Of a DNA stretch of 64,000 nt, positions 49,550-58,230 are shown in pieces. The DNA comes from Acinetobacter lwoffii. GTDB taxonomy: Bacteria; Pseudomonadota; Gammaproteobacteria; Pseudomonadales; Moraxellaceae. The notes under the pieces were generated by a model. It did not search any database and was not told the origin of the DNA. It worked only from the letters and a program-made list of their open reading frames with translations. Where the stretch lies: NCBI RefSeq assembly GCF_024129435.1, contig NZ_JAMXXN010000010.1:45542-109541 (forward strand). Reading direction: 5' to 3'. The first letter of the stretch is position 1, and every line of letters starts with the position of its first letter. Both the position numbers and the translations under genes were made by a program.

Positions 49550-51349
49550 CTAAGCATGCTCAGCCATTTCTTTAAATTTTGGGTTAGTTTCTAACAAATG
49601 CTGATAAGTCCCCTGATCAACAATTTTACCCTGTTCCATCATGAAAATAACGTCACATTTACGCACTGTCTTTAGTCGGTGGGCAATCATAATAATCGTT
49701 TTTTTACCACTAAAATCATGAATCGCATCCATAATAATTTTTTCAGTAATTCCATCTAAAGCACTAGTTGCTTCATCAAAAACAAGTACATTCGCCTCAT
49801 GATAAAGTGCCCTTGCGATACCAATACGCTGGCGTTGCCCCCCTGAAAGCTGTACACCACGCTCCCCGACTTTTGTATTTACACCATTAGGCAATTGCTT
49901 TACTAATTCGGTTAAGTTAGCTAACTCAATAGCTTTCTGTACTTGATCTAGATTAATATCTTTGGCAGGTAAACCAAATGCAATATTTTCTGCAATTGTT
50001 CCCTCACCTAAATAAATACTTTGTGGCACAAAGCCTAAAGATTGTTGCCATGCACACTTATTAACTTCTGTAATAGGTATGTCATCAATATAGATATCGC
50101 CTTGTTGCGGAGTGAGTAAGCCAAGCAACAGATCTATTGTTGTTGATTTTCCAGAGCCTGATGACCCAACAATTCCTATAACACTATTGACAGGTATTAC
50201 CATATTTAAGTTATGAACGGCAGGCTTTGATTTACCTGGATAACTAAAGGTTATATTTTGCAGACTAATTTTTTCTTTTAGCTGTATATGTTGTAATGCG
50301 GAGTCCTTTATTGATGACTGTGGAGTTTTTAGAGACAGCTCAAGATCCTTTTTAATCGACTCAAATGCTGCTGCACTTCCTTTCATTTGGGTAATACTCC
50401 CATAAATCTGCTGCAATGCAGGAAGTAACTTAAAAGATGCTAAAGCATAAACTGCTAATATTGGAAGCACCTCCCCCAAATTGCCTTGGTGCAATTTAAT
50501 GAGCAATAATACCAAGCCTATCATTGCACCAAATGCAATGAGCTCCATAAAATAGCGAGGCAACATAGCTATTGAAGCATTACCACTTTGAGCATTGGCA
50601 AATATTTGTCCAGTTTTTTGAAAACGCTCAATAAAATCATAGTGACGATTAAGCAGCAAAACATCTTTGATACCACCAAAGCCTTCATTCATTAATCGAA
50701 AACGCTCAGTAGAGACATTAGATAAATTTTTTCCATTTTTTTGTAAGCGTTTTCTTACCAACCTGTATAATAAAATATATGCGCTCACAAATATCATCAA
50801 CCCCGTGAGTGCAATTACGGGATCAATCATAAGTATTGTAATTGTAATAAAGATAACCAACACCATTTTTGCATTGAATTGCATTAATGGTTGAATTATC
50901 CCACTGGTAACTCGTGTTGCTTCTGTTGAAATTTGTTTTGTCAATTGAGCACTACTTCCACCTACATGGAACAACCAATTTTGTTGCATATAGTGCTCAT
51001 ACAATCGATCTGCGATCTCCACCCCGACTTTTGCACCAAATAAAGATAATCGCCAAACAGTAAACATAGAAATAATTGTCGAAAATCCAAGAGCAAATAA
51101 TACAGACAAACCCAAATAGAATAAAAAATCCATTGGATTATTAAGACCGGATAACTGATACAAACTTGAATAGATACCCTCTTTTTCTAGCAAACTGATA
51201 TCACCAACCAATGCCATAAAAGGAGCTATAGATGCAATACCTACAAGCTCTGCGAATGCCATAATTACTACTAAAACTTGCAAAATATAAAACTGGTTTC
51301 GTTGGCGAGCATTAAGGAGAGAAAATAGCTCTTGAATCATTTTCAACAT
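49550..51349 (-). CDS. ABC half-transporter, PglK-like lipid-linked oligosaccharide flippase
   Basis: The 599-residue protein has an N-terminal six-helix type IV ABC membrane domain (about residues 15-330) and a C-terminal ATPase with Walker A GSSGSGKST, signature LSGGQRQRIGIARAL, and Walker B VLVFDEATSALD. Length and layout match Campylobacter PglK/WlaB, which flips an undecaprenyl-linked oligosaccharide. The locus has a Wzy-type polymerase, but I find no Wzx. This is therefore the flippase candidate, a role inferred from position and family. It is separated from wbpP by 157 bp. Confidence 0.85.
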   Translation of the reverse strand: MLKMIQELFSLLNARQRNQFYILQVLVVIMAFAELVGIASIAPFMALVGDISLLEKEGIYSSLYQLSGLNNPMDFLFYLGLSVLFALGFSTIISMFTVWRLSLFGAKVGVEIADRLYEHYMQQNWLFHVGGSSAQLTKQISTEATRVTSGIIQPLMQFNAKMVLVIFITITILMIDPVIALTGLMIFVSAYILLYRLVRKRLQKNGKNLSNVSTERFRLMNEGFGGIKDVLLLNRHYDFIERFQKTGQIFANAQSGNASIAMLPRYFMELIAFGAMIGLVLLLIKLHQGNLGEVLPILAVYALASFKLLPALQQIYGSITQMKGSAAAFESIKKDLELSLKTPQSSIKDSALQHIQLKEKISLQNITFSYPGKSKPAVHNLNMVIPVNSVIGIVGSSGSGKSTTIDLLLGLLTPQQGDIYIDDIPITEVNKCAWQQSLGFVPQSIYLGEGTIAENIAFGLPAKDINLDQVQKAIELANLTELVKQLPNGVNTKVGERGVQLSGGQRQRIGIARALYHEANVLVFDEATSALDGITEKIIMDAIHDFSGKKTIIMIAHRLKTVRKCDVIFMMEQGKIVDQGTYQHLLETNPKFKEMAEHA

Positions 51350-51506
51350 TCTACAACTCTATTTTAAAATAACTAAATTATTAATAACACACATACATTC
51401 TTTAAATACATAAATTAAGATATCAAAGCTAAAAAGGTTGTTATTTAAACATGGAATCATAATAGCCAACTATATAAAAATGAGTTATAGAACAAATACA
51501 ACTCTT

Positions 51507-52538
51507 TTACTTTGTTCCTAAAAACTGTATATACCAAGGCATTGCTTTCTCTATACCATGAGAAATCAAAAACTCAGGTTCATAACCTAATAAGGTTTTA
51601 ATTTTGTTAATACTAGCTTGCGAATGCCGTACATCTCCTGCCCGGAATTCACGATATATTGGTTCTTTTGCATAAATCACACCATTTTCATTTAATGCAG
51701 CTTTAATGGCATTAAACAAATCATTCAGCGTAGTACGATCCCCCACTGCCACATTATAGACATGATTTTTAGCTTCATCATTTTGTGTAGTAGCTGCCAG
51801 AATATTGGCCTGAACAGTGTTCTCAATAAAACAGAAATCACGACTGGTTTCACCATCACCATTAATGAAAACGTCATCACCAGCAATCATGGCCGCGGTC
51901 CACGTTGGAATCACAGCTGCATAGGCACCGTTCGGGTCCTGGCGCTTGCCAAAAACATTAAAGTAACGCAGGCCAATGGTTTTAAAACCATAAGTCCGTG
52001 CAAATACTTCAGCATACAGCTCATTGACATATTTGGTGACTGCATAAGGCGAAAGTGGCTTTCCAATATTTTCTTCGACTTTAGGTAATGCCGGATGGTC
52101 ACCATAAGTTGAACTGCTGGCGGCATAGGTAAAGCTTTTGACTTGTGCATCACGTGCAGCGGTCAGCATATTTAAAAAGCCGGTAATATTGGCTGCATTG
52201 GTGGTAATCGGGTCCGCAATCGAACGGGGTACAGAACCTAAAGCGGCTTGGTGTAAGACATAGCCCACCCCTGCACATGCGGTCTGGCAGTCTGCAAAAT
52301 TACGAATATCACCTTCATAAAACTTGAAGTTTTCCCATTGTTCAGGCTTGACCAGACTTTGCACCTCATCCAGATTATGCTGATGACCTGTGGCAAAATT
52401 GTCCAGACCCACCACATTTTGATTCAGCTTTAACAAGGTTTCCAGTAAATTTGAGCCAATAAAGCCTGCCACACCGGTAATTAACCAGGTTTTTGGTGCT
52501 TGTTGTAATTGCTCACATACAGTTTGATATTGGCTCAT
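51507..52538 (-). CDS. UDP-GlcNAc(A) 4-epimerase (WbpP/TviC-like)
   Basis: The 343-residue extended SDR has [17 protein letters not shown] (20-36), [15 protein letters not shown] near 135 and the catalytic [12 protein letters not shown] near 160. It matches WbpP/TviC in length and in the N-terminal lead before the cofactor motif. It interconverts GlcNAc and GalNAc nucleotides or their uronic acids. With the adjacent dehydrogenase it yields UDP-GalNAcA for the repeat unit. It lies 18 bp after gna. Confidence 0.9.
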   Translation of the reverse strand: MSQYQTVCEQLQQAPKTWLITGVAGFIGSNLLETLLKLNQNVVGLDNFATGHQHNLDEVQSLVKPEQWENFKFYEGDIRNFADCQTACAGVGYVLHQAALGSVPRSIADPITTNAANITGFLNMLTAARDAQVKSFTYAASSSTYGDHPALPKVEENIGKPLSPYAVTKYVNELYAEVFARTYGFKTIGLRYFNVFGKRQDPNGAYAAVIPTWTAAMIAGDDVFINGDGETSRDFCFIENTVQANILAATTQNDEAKNHVYNVAVGDRTTLNDLFNAIKAALNENGVIYAKEPIYREFRAGDVRHSQASINKIKTLLGYEPEFLISHGIEKAMPWYIQFLGTK

Positions 52539-52556
52539 GTTTAGGGTCCCTATAAA

Positions 52557-53834
52557 TTACAGACGAAGGTCAGATTCAGATTGATCCAGTACATATTTCA
52601 GGTCATATAAAATATGTGCGGACTTGCCCAAGGCACGTAATGCTTCAGCACCCATGGCTTTAAACTGATCATGGGCAACGGCCAGAATCACAGCATCATA
52701 CTGATCCTGTTCCAGATTTGCGACTGGAGTAATTCCGTATTCATGTTGAGCTTCGCTTGCATCTACCCATGGATCATACACATCGGCAGCAATATTGTAT
52801 TCTGTCAGCTCATTGACAATATCAATAATTTTGGTATTACGAATATCCGGGCAGTTTTCTTTAAAACTTAAGCCTAAAACTAGAACTTTGGCACCTTCGA
52901 CCTGAATTTTTTTCTTGATCATTGCCTTGACCAGCTGGGTCACTACATAAGCCCCCATACCGTCATTTAAACGACGGCCTGCCAGAATAATTTCAGGGTG
53001 ATAACCGATAGACTGCGCTTTATGCGTTAAATAGTAGGGATCGACACCAATACAGTGTCCACCTACCAGTCCTGGACGGAATGGCAAGAAATTCCATTTG
53101 GTACCGGCAGCCTGCAAAACTGCTTCCGTATCAATTCCCATTTTATTAAAGATCACGGCCAGCTCATTAATCAGGGCAATGTTGACATCACGCTGGGTAT
53201 TTTCAATGACTTTTGCTGCTTCAGCCACTTTAATGCTAGTTGCTTTATGCGTACCTGCTTCAATCACCAGGTTATACACCTGATCGACAAACTCAGCGAC
53301 TTCAGGCGTAGAACCTGAGGTAATTTTCAGAATATTGGTGACACGGTGCAGCTTATCGCCCGGGTTAATTCGCTCCGGACTATAACCGGCAAAGAAGTCC
53401 TGATTGAACTTCAGGCCTGATACCTGTTCCAGAACCGGAATACAGGTCTCTTCAGTTGCACCCGGATAGACAGTAGACTCATACACCACCACATCGCCTT
53501 TTTTAAGCACCTGACCAATGCTAGTCGAAGCCTTAACAAGTGGCGTTAAGTCTGGCTGTTTGAATTCATCAATAGGGGTAGGTACAGTGACAATAAAAAA
53601 GTTACAGCTTTTTAAATCTTCTAGATTTGCTGAATAACTGAGCTGATTTGCCTGTTTGAGTTCTTCTGGGGAAACTTCAAGGGTATGGTCTTGACCACTT
53701 TTTAGTTCATCAATCCGCTTTTGATAGATATCAAACCCGACCACTAGTACTTTTTTCCCAAATTCAACTGCAAGTGGTAAGCCCACATAACCTAAACCAA
53801 TCACCGCAATTTTCAAATCTGCAATAGATAGCAT
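52557..53834 (-). CDS. gna: UDP-N-acetylhexosamine 6-dehydrogenase (Gna/WbpO/TviB)
   Basis: The 425-residue UDP-sugar dehydrogenase has [20 protein letters not shown] (8-27) and the catalytic Cys in [13 protein letters not shown] (about residues 260-272), intact here unlike in Ugd. It oxidises UDP-GlcNAc or UDP-GalNAc to the uronic acid. It is the first gene of the long K operon, whose promoter must lie in 53835-53966 or beyond. In A. baumannii it usually faces wza directly; here nearly 3 kb of extra DNA separates them. Confidence 0.93.
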   Translation of the reverse strand: MLSIADLKIAVIGLGYVGLPLAVEFGKKVLVVGFDIYQKRIDELKSGQDHTLEVSPEELKQANQLSYSANLEDLKSCNFFIVTVPTPIDEFKQPDLTPLVKASTSIGQVLKKGDVVVYESTVYPGATEETCIPVLEQVSGLKFNQDFFAGYSPERINPGDKLHRVTNILKITSGSTPEVAEFVDQVYNLVIEAGTHKATSIKVAEAAKVIENTQRDVNIALINELAVIFNKMGIDTEAVLQAAGTKWNFLPFRPGLVGGHCIGVDPYYLTHKAQSIGYHPEIILAGRRLNDGMGAYVVTQLVKAMIKKKIQVEGAKVLVLGLSFKENCPDIRNTKIIDIVNELTEYNIAADVYDPWVDASEAQHEYGITPVANLEQDQYDAVILAVAHDQFKAMGAEALRALGKSAHILYDLKYVLDQSESDLRL

Positions 53835-53944
53835 TTCAACGCCTTATTAATATACTGTACTTATAAAGAGCAAATCTTTCGGTAGGTATACTAGCAGAAA
53901 AACATGAAAATTCTGTTGTGATTTAACACCAAAAAACAAAAAAT

Positions 53945-53973
53945 AGGTCTAATGTATAGGGCGTATTAGACCT
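53945..53973. repeat. Inverted repeat abutting MITE copy B
   Basis: A perfect 9-bp inverted repeat AGGTCTAAT-11-ATTAGACCT lies at the left border of MITE copy B and uses the element's own tip as its right arm. The left arm looks like a detached second element end, perhaps left by an earlier insertion. Confidence 0.45.
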
Positions 53974-54070
53974 CTTGCGAAAGTATCGTTTTACCTAATT
54001 CTTGAATTGGCTAAAACCTTATAAAATGTAGCTTTGGGCTGTTTAAATTTTGACTAACGCAAGAAGTCTA
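53967..54070. repeat. MITE-like repeat, copy B (104 bp)
   Basis: This 104-bp element begins TAGACCTCTTGCG and ends CGCAAGAAGTCTA: 13-bp terminal inverted repeats with one mismatch. It is the reverse complement of copy A at 5157-5258, with scattered differences. Its better-preserved termini suggest it is the younger copy. It interrupts the decayed IS3-family sequence to its right. Confidence 0.75.
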
Positions 54071-54507
54071 TTGTTCATATAGCCAACGCGAGCAATCTTT
54101 AGAACTCTACATATCATTTTAAATTGATGGTGTATTCAAGGATACACTGATACTTTACTTTAGCAGGCTTGAAATGCGGGGTGAAAGCAGTGCTTTCACT
54201 TTAAGATATCCCACTCCTCTTCAGTTTGTTTAAGCTGACTTTTAAGACGAAGGATTTCTTTCTTTGCTTCGAGCAATTCATGTTCATCAGGGTTGTTACC
54301 TAAAGGTTGTACTGCCTTTAGCCATTTATAAATCTGTGCTGTGATACACCTAAACGTTCTGCGACATCTGGGACAGAGCAGCCACGTTCAGTAATCAATT
54401 TAACAGCTTCATCTTTAAATTCTGGAGTATATCGTTGTCCACTCATAATGTTCTCTCTTATGCAAAAAGAATAGACGATATTTGTCTAGGAGAATGGTGG
54501 CAGTCCA
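54071..54507 (-). pseudogene. Decayed IS3-family insertion sequence (orfA and start of orfB)
   Basis: Read on the minus strand from ATG 54446, the frame gives MSGQRYTPEFKDEAVKLITE and then a helix-turn-helix typical of IS3-family OrfA. A frameshift after about 36 codons leads to an early stop. The downstream part still reads in pieces like OrfA's leucine-zipper tail (54200-54310) and an OrfB start (QFKMICRVLKIARVGY near 54080-54130). The IS tip TGGACTGCCACC is at 54507. The rest of orfB is missing, and the sequence is broken by MITE copy B. It cannot encode a transposase. Confidence 0.85.
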
Positions 54508-54638
54508 AAAGATGGTTATGTACGCTAGAATTTCTAGTGGCTATTCAGACTTAGCTCTCTTGTGAGAGTTAAAACTGAAAAATTACTTTTAAAAGAAACA
54601 TAAATTTCGTATCTTTCTTCTTGAAAACATTGGGCGTA

Positions 54639-54668
54639 TTGTTTCATGGGGTGTTTTACAATTATAAA
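54639..54668 (+). promoter_or_regulatory. Candidate promoter for the pyruvyl transferase pair
   Basis: TTGTTT (54639-54644) and TATAAA (54663-54668) are 18 bp apart, about 100 bp before the first start codon. The whole gap 54508-54760 is AT-rich, so such matches can occur by chance. Confidence 0.25.
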
Positions 54669-54760
54669 TTGAAAAAATCCCAATAACTCTAATACACTTA
54701 ACTTTTTCAGCTAAATATAAATGTGTCGTATTTCGTATTTGAATACGCTAATCTTTTAAA

Positions 54761-55726
54761 ATGGAGATAATCTTGCTCAACAATATGATTGTATTAAAGG
54801 AACGTCTTAATAAAATTTTAGATTTTATAGAAGATAAGAATGATGTGATTTTTGTAGATTTCCCATTTTACTACAATGTTGGAGATTTGCTGATATTGGC
54901 AGGAACAATAAACTTTTTTAAGAAAAATTCTATTAATGTGAAATTATATTTATCAACTATTAATTTTAATGATATTAATATAGCCAATATAATTACTAAA
55001 AATATTACGATAATATGTCAGGGTGGGGGTAATTTTGGAGATATTTATACCGCTCACCAAAACTTAAGAGAAAAGATAGTAAAAGAATTCCCAGACAATA
55101 AAATCATTATTTTGCCTCAAACTGTTTTTTTTAACAATAATGAAAATCAAGAAAAATCAAGAAAAATTTTTCAAAAACATAATAATATAATTATGTTTGC
55201 CAGGGATCAGGTGACGTATGAAATTTTTAAAGAATTCACAAATTATACATATTTAATGCCAGATATGGCTCATGCGCTTTATGGAGAACTACCCAAAAGT
55301 AAAAAAAATAAAAATATTTTATACTTTTTAAGGAAAGATATTGAAAAAAACCCCATTCAATCTGAAATTCAAGACAAAATTAAAGGAAATGATTGTCTAG
55401 ATTGGGATGATTTAATTACTAAATTTGATAGAATATTTTTTTCTATCACATATAGACTAATTCAAATTAATCGTATACTAAAGCTACAATCATTAAATAA
55501 ACTAATTTTTAAAATTTGGTATAAACATGCCTGCTCATTGACTTTTAAAGCATCAAAATTTTTCTCAAGTTATGAAAGTATTGTAACATCACGCTTACAT
55601 GGTCATATTTTATCTTGTTTAGTCGATGTACCCTCTTCTATTATTGATAATAGTTATGGAAAAAACACGGAATATTATAAAGTCTGGACTAAAGATTTAG
55701 AAATAACTTCTATTGCAGAGAAATAA
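54761..55726 (+). CDS. Polysaccharide pyruvyl transferase family protein
   Basis: The 321-residue protein has the PS_pyruv_trans layout: FPFYYNVGDLLILAGT near residue 35, CQGGGNFGDIY near 87, PQTVFF near 117, and a C-terminal SRLHGHILSCLVDVPS near 278. Family members add pyruvate ketals to sugars of exopolysaccharides and capsules. ATG 54761 opens the frame, but the GGAG right after it is a good ribosome site for the in-frame TTG at 54773, which may be the true start. The gene is very AT-rich and lies between an IS relic and wza, so it was probably acquired. Confidence 0.8.
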   Translation: MEIILLNNMIVLKERLNKILDFIEDKNDVIFVDFPFYYNVGDLLILAGTINFFKKNSINVKLYLSTINFNDINIANIITKNITIICQGGGNFGDIYTAHQNLREKIVKEFPDNKIIILPQTVFFNNNENQEKSRKIFQKHNNIIMFARDQVTYEIFKEFTNYTYLMPDMAHALYGELPKSKKNKNILYFLRKDIEKNPIQSEIQDKIKGNDCLDWDDLITKFDRIFFSITYRLIQINRILKLQSLNKLIFKIWYKHACSLTFKASKFFSSYESIVTSRLHGHILSCLVDVPSSIIDNSYGKNTEYYKVWTKDLEITSIAEK

Positions 55727-55727
55727 T

Positions 55728-56537
55728 ATGCTCAATATCTATATAGTTTCCTTAAGGAAGGATACAGAAAGAAGAAAGACTATCGGTAAGATTTTAGATG
55801 ACTTTGGCCTTCAGTATGAATTTATTGATGCAGTTTATGGAAAAGAGCTTTCTGAAAATGAATTGAATTCGATTAGAGCTAAAAGCACAGGAGCAATTCT
55901 TACGAGAGGACAGAGGGCCACACCCGGCGAAATAGGATGTACACTAAGTCATATTAAAACATACCAAAAGATATTGGATAACAAACTTAATTGGGCATGT
56001 ATTTTAGAAGATGATGTTATTTTAGATGAAAGATTCAAGAAATTTATTACTACTTTTCAAGATACTAAATTAGACCCAAAAGCGCTTTATATCCTAGGGG
56101 GGCAAAATGGCTTAAATCAAACTCATATTACTAAAAGTAATAAAAATTATCATTTTATTGGAGGGCAAAAGTTTCATAAAACCATTAAAAGTGAATATGT
56201 TATATGTAGAACTTGCTGTTATCTTATGAGCTCATGTTTGGCTAATCAAATGATTGAGTTGTCTCAGTCAAATTTTATAATTGCTGATGATTGGGGTTAT
56301 TTATCAAAAAGTAGCATTATTAAGAAAATATATTTGTCTGATTTTGTAGATCATCCCTTAGATCTCTCTACAAGTCACATACAAAAAGAGAGAGAACTTG
56401 CTGGATTAAATAAAGTAATAAATTATCCCAAAGCTAAAAACTCTTTTTCTATAATTGTGAAAAGATCTTTAAAAAGTAAACTTAGGGTGTTAATTTTAAA
56501 ACTCTATAAATACATAGAGAAAAAAGATCCTTTGTAA
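55728..56537 (+). CDS. GT25 family glycosyltransferase (LPS biosynthesis type)
   Basis: The 269-residue protein begins MLNIYIVSLRKDTERRKTIG and has RGQRATPGEIGCTLSHIKTY near 60 and CILEDDVIL near 92, the hallmarks of GT25 transferases of lipooligosaccharide and capsule synthesis. The start at ATG 55728 comes 1 bp after the previous stop, so the two genes are coupled. It probably adds a galactose-like residue that its partner could pyruvylate; that link is inference from their pairing. Confidence 0.85.
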   Translation: MLNIYIVSLRKDTERRKTIGKILDDFGLQYEFIDAVYGKELSENELNSIRAKSTGAILTRGQRATPGEIGCTLSHIKTYQKILDNKLNWACILEDDVILDERFKKFITTFQDTKLDPKALYILGGQNGLNQTHITKSNKNYHFIGGQKFHKTIKSEYVICRTCCYLMSSCLANQMIELSQSNFIIADDWGYLSKSSIIKKIYLSDFVDHPLDLSTSHIQKERELAGLNKVINYPKAKNSFSIIVKRSLKSKLRVLILKLYKYIEKKDPL

Positions 56538-56640
56538 TTTTGTATAACCTTTTGATTTTGAGGCAATATACTATGATAAGATTAACCCGTTAGGTCAGGT
56601 AGCCGAACTTAAATAAAAGTCTCTGACAAACCCGGTACGG

Positions 56641-56669
56641 TTCAAATCGCTATGTACGTACTTTATAAA
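56641..56669 (+). promoter_or_regulatory. Candidate wza promoter
   Basis: TTCAAA (56641-56646), a 17-bp spacer and TATAAA (56664-56669) form a plausible sigma-70 promoter 50 bp before the wza start. It would drive wza-wzb-wzc, and probably wzi, independently of the upstream gene pair. Confidence 0.5.
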
Positions 56670-56718
56670 TCCGGTAAAATGTCTTTAATTTATTTAAAAT
56701 GATTTTAAAAATTTAATA

Positions 56719-57786
56719 ATGGAACCTCATGTGCGACAAATTCAACTGGCTTTTTTTCTGACTTATGGTCTCGCTTTGACTGGCTGTGCAGTGACTTCTG
56801 GTCTGCAAACTTATGATCTACCGGTAGAAGGTGTTTATCAAACCGAACTCGGCACGTCGGTCAATGTGATTAAACTCACCCAGGATTCTATGCTTGCGGT
56901 TCAGCCTGCTGTACACAACATTCAACAAGACTATGCGCATTTATTTAGTACGCCACATCGTCACTACAGCCTAAGTCCAGGTGATATTTTATCTATTTCC
57001 TTATGGGCCTATCCAGAGATTTCAGGAAGTGAAGGCTACCAAATTGACCAAAGGGGTTCTATTAACTTCCCGATGATTGGCCACTACAAAGCGGCGGGCA
57101 AATCCCTGACTCAAGTTAACCGCGAATTACGCAACCAGCTATCACGTTACCTAAAAACCCCAGATGTAATTGTTCGGGTGTTGTCTTATCAAGGTAAATA
57201 CTATTCGATTCAAGGTAGTGCTGGAAAAGGTGGTATCTATTACTTAACTGATCAACCTGTCAGTTTATATAGTGCTTTAGGCATGGCGGGTGGTATTGGT
57301 GATAATGCATCGATTAATTTAATAAGACAGGGCCGAAATTACAGCTTAAACACTATTGAATTAGAAAAGGCTGGCTATTCCCTACATAATTTACTTATAC
57401 AGCCAAATGATACAATTTATGTGAATGCTAGAGAAAATCATAAAATTTATGTCATGGGTGAATCTGGTAAAAACCAGGCTTTACAAATGCGTGTAGAAGA
57501 GATGAGTTTGACTGACGTATTAGGTGAAAGTTTAGGAATTAATCCTTTTACTGCAAGCCGCAGTAAAATTTATATCCTTCGCAGCCAACAAAACCAGAAA
57601 ATGACACAAATATATCAACTAGATCTAAGTAATATTGGTGACTTTGGCTTAGCCAGTCAGTTTAAAATGCGTAGTAATGATATTGTATATGTAGATACTA
57701 CTGGTTTAGTTCGCTGGCAACGTATTATTAACCAAATTTTACCTTTATCTAATACCTTCTTAGGTTTTGAGCGTTTAGGTCAATAA
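56719..57786 (+). CDS. wza: Outer-membrane polysaccharide export lipoprotein Wza
   Basis: The 355-residue protein has a lipoprotein signal with lipobox LTGC (Cys23), a Poly_export domain (YSLSPGDILSISLWAYPEI near residue 85) and SLBB repeats (VMGESGKNQALQM near 250). It forms the octameric outer-membrane channel of Wzy-dependent capsule export. It shares an ATG/TAA junction with wzb. The first half is richer in GC than the second, suggesting a mosaic gene. Confidence 0.93.
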   Translation: MEPHVRQIQLAFFLTYGLALTGCAVTSGLQTYDLPVEGVYQTELGTSVNVIKLTQDSMLAVQPAVHNIQQDYAHLFSTPHRHYSLSPGDILSISLWAYPEISGSEGYQIDQRGSINFPMIGHYKAAGKSLTQVNRELRNQLSRYLKTPDVIVRVLSYQGKYYSIQGSAGKGGIYYLTDQPVSLYSALGMAGGIGDNASINLIRQGRNYSLNTIELEKAGYSLHNLLIQPNDTIYVNARENHKIYVMGESGKNQALQMRVEEMSLTDVLGESLGINPFTASRSKIYILRSQQNQKMTQIYQLDLSNIGDFGLASQFKMRSNDIVYVDTTGLVRWQRIINQILPLSNTFLGFERLGQ

Positions 57787-58214
57787 TGCAGATTAAATGT
57801 ATTTTGGTGGTTTGTATTGGCAATATTTGCCGTAGTCCTATGGCCGAATACTTTTTAAAACAGCAGTATCCGCATTTACAGATTGAGTCTGCAGGTATTG
57901 CTGGCTTGATTGGGCATGCAGCGGATGAAAAAGCCAGCTTATGCATGCAACGTTTGGGGATTGATTTGAGTCCTCATGTTGCTCGCAAACTGAATACCGA
58001 GATGATTAAATGGGCCGACTTAATCTTCGTGATGAGTCAAAACCAACAAAAACATATTGAGCAGCAGTGGCCTTTTGCGAAAGGAAAAACATTTCTTCTC
58101 GGCCACTGGAGATCTCAAAATATTGCTGACCCCTATCAATATGACCAAAATGTATTTAATGACACATGCCAGCTGATTCAACAGTGTGTTGAAGACTGGA
58201 AAAAATATATTTAA
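57786..58214 (+). CDS. wzb: Low-molecular-weight protein-tyrosine phosphatase Wzb
   Basis: The 142-residue phosphatase has the CX5R loop in VVCIGNICRSPMAE (residues 8-21) and a late DPYQYDQNVF that carries the general acid Asp. It dephosphorylates the tyrosine tail of Wzc, keeping capsule export cycling. Its first base overlaps the wza stop, and wzc follows after 16 bp. Confidence 0.95.
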   Translation: MQIKCILVVCIGNICRSPMAEYFLKQQYPHLQIESAGIAGLIGHAADEKASLCMQRLGIDLSPHVARKLNTEMIKWADLIFVMSQNQQKHIEQQWPFAKGKTFLLGHWRSQNIADPYQYDQNVFNDTCQLIQQCVEDWKKYI

Positions 58215-58230
58215 TTTCTGAAAGACGATT

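Noticed and set aside
56588..56615. GGTAGC-containing sequence upstream of wza as a JUMPstart/ops element
   Set aside because: Only the six-base core agrees; the ops consensus GGCGGTAGNNT is not met, and RfaH control is not established for Acinetobacter capsules.
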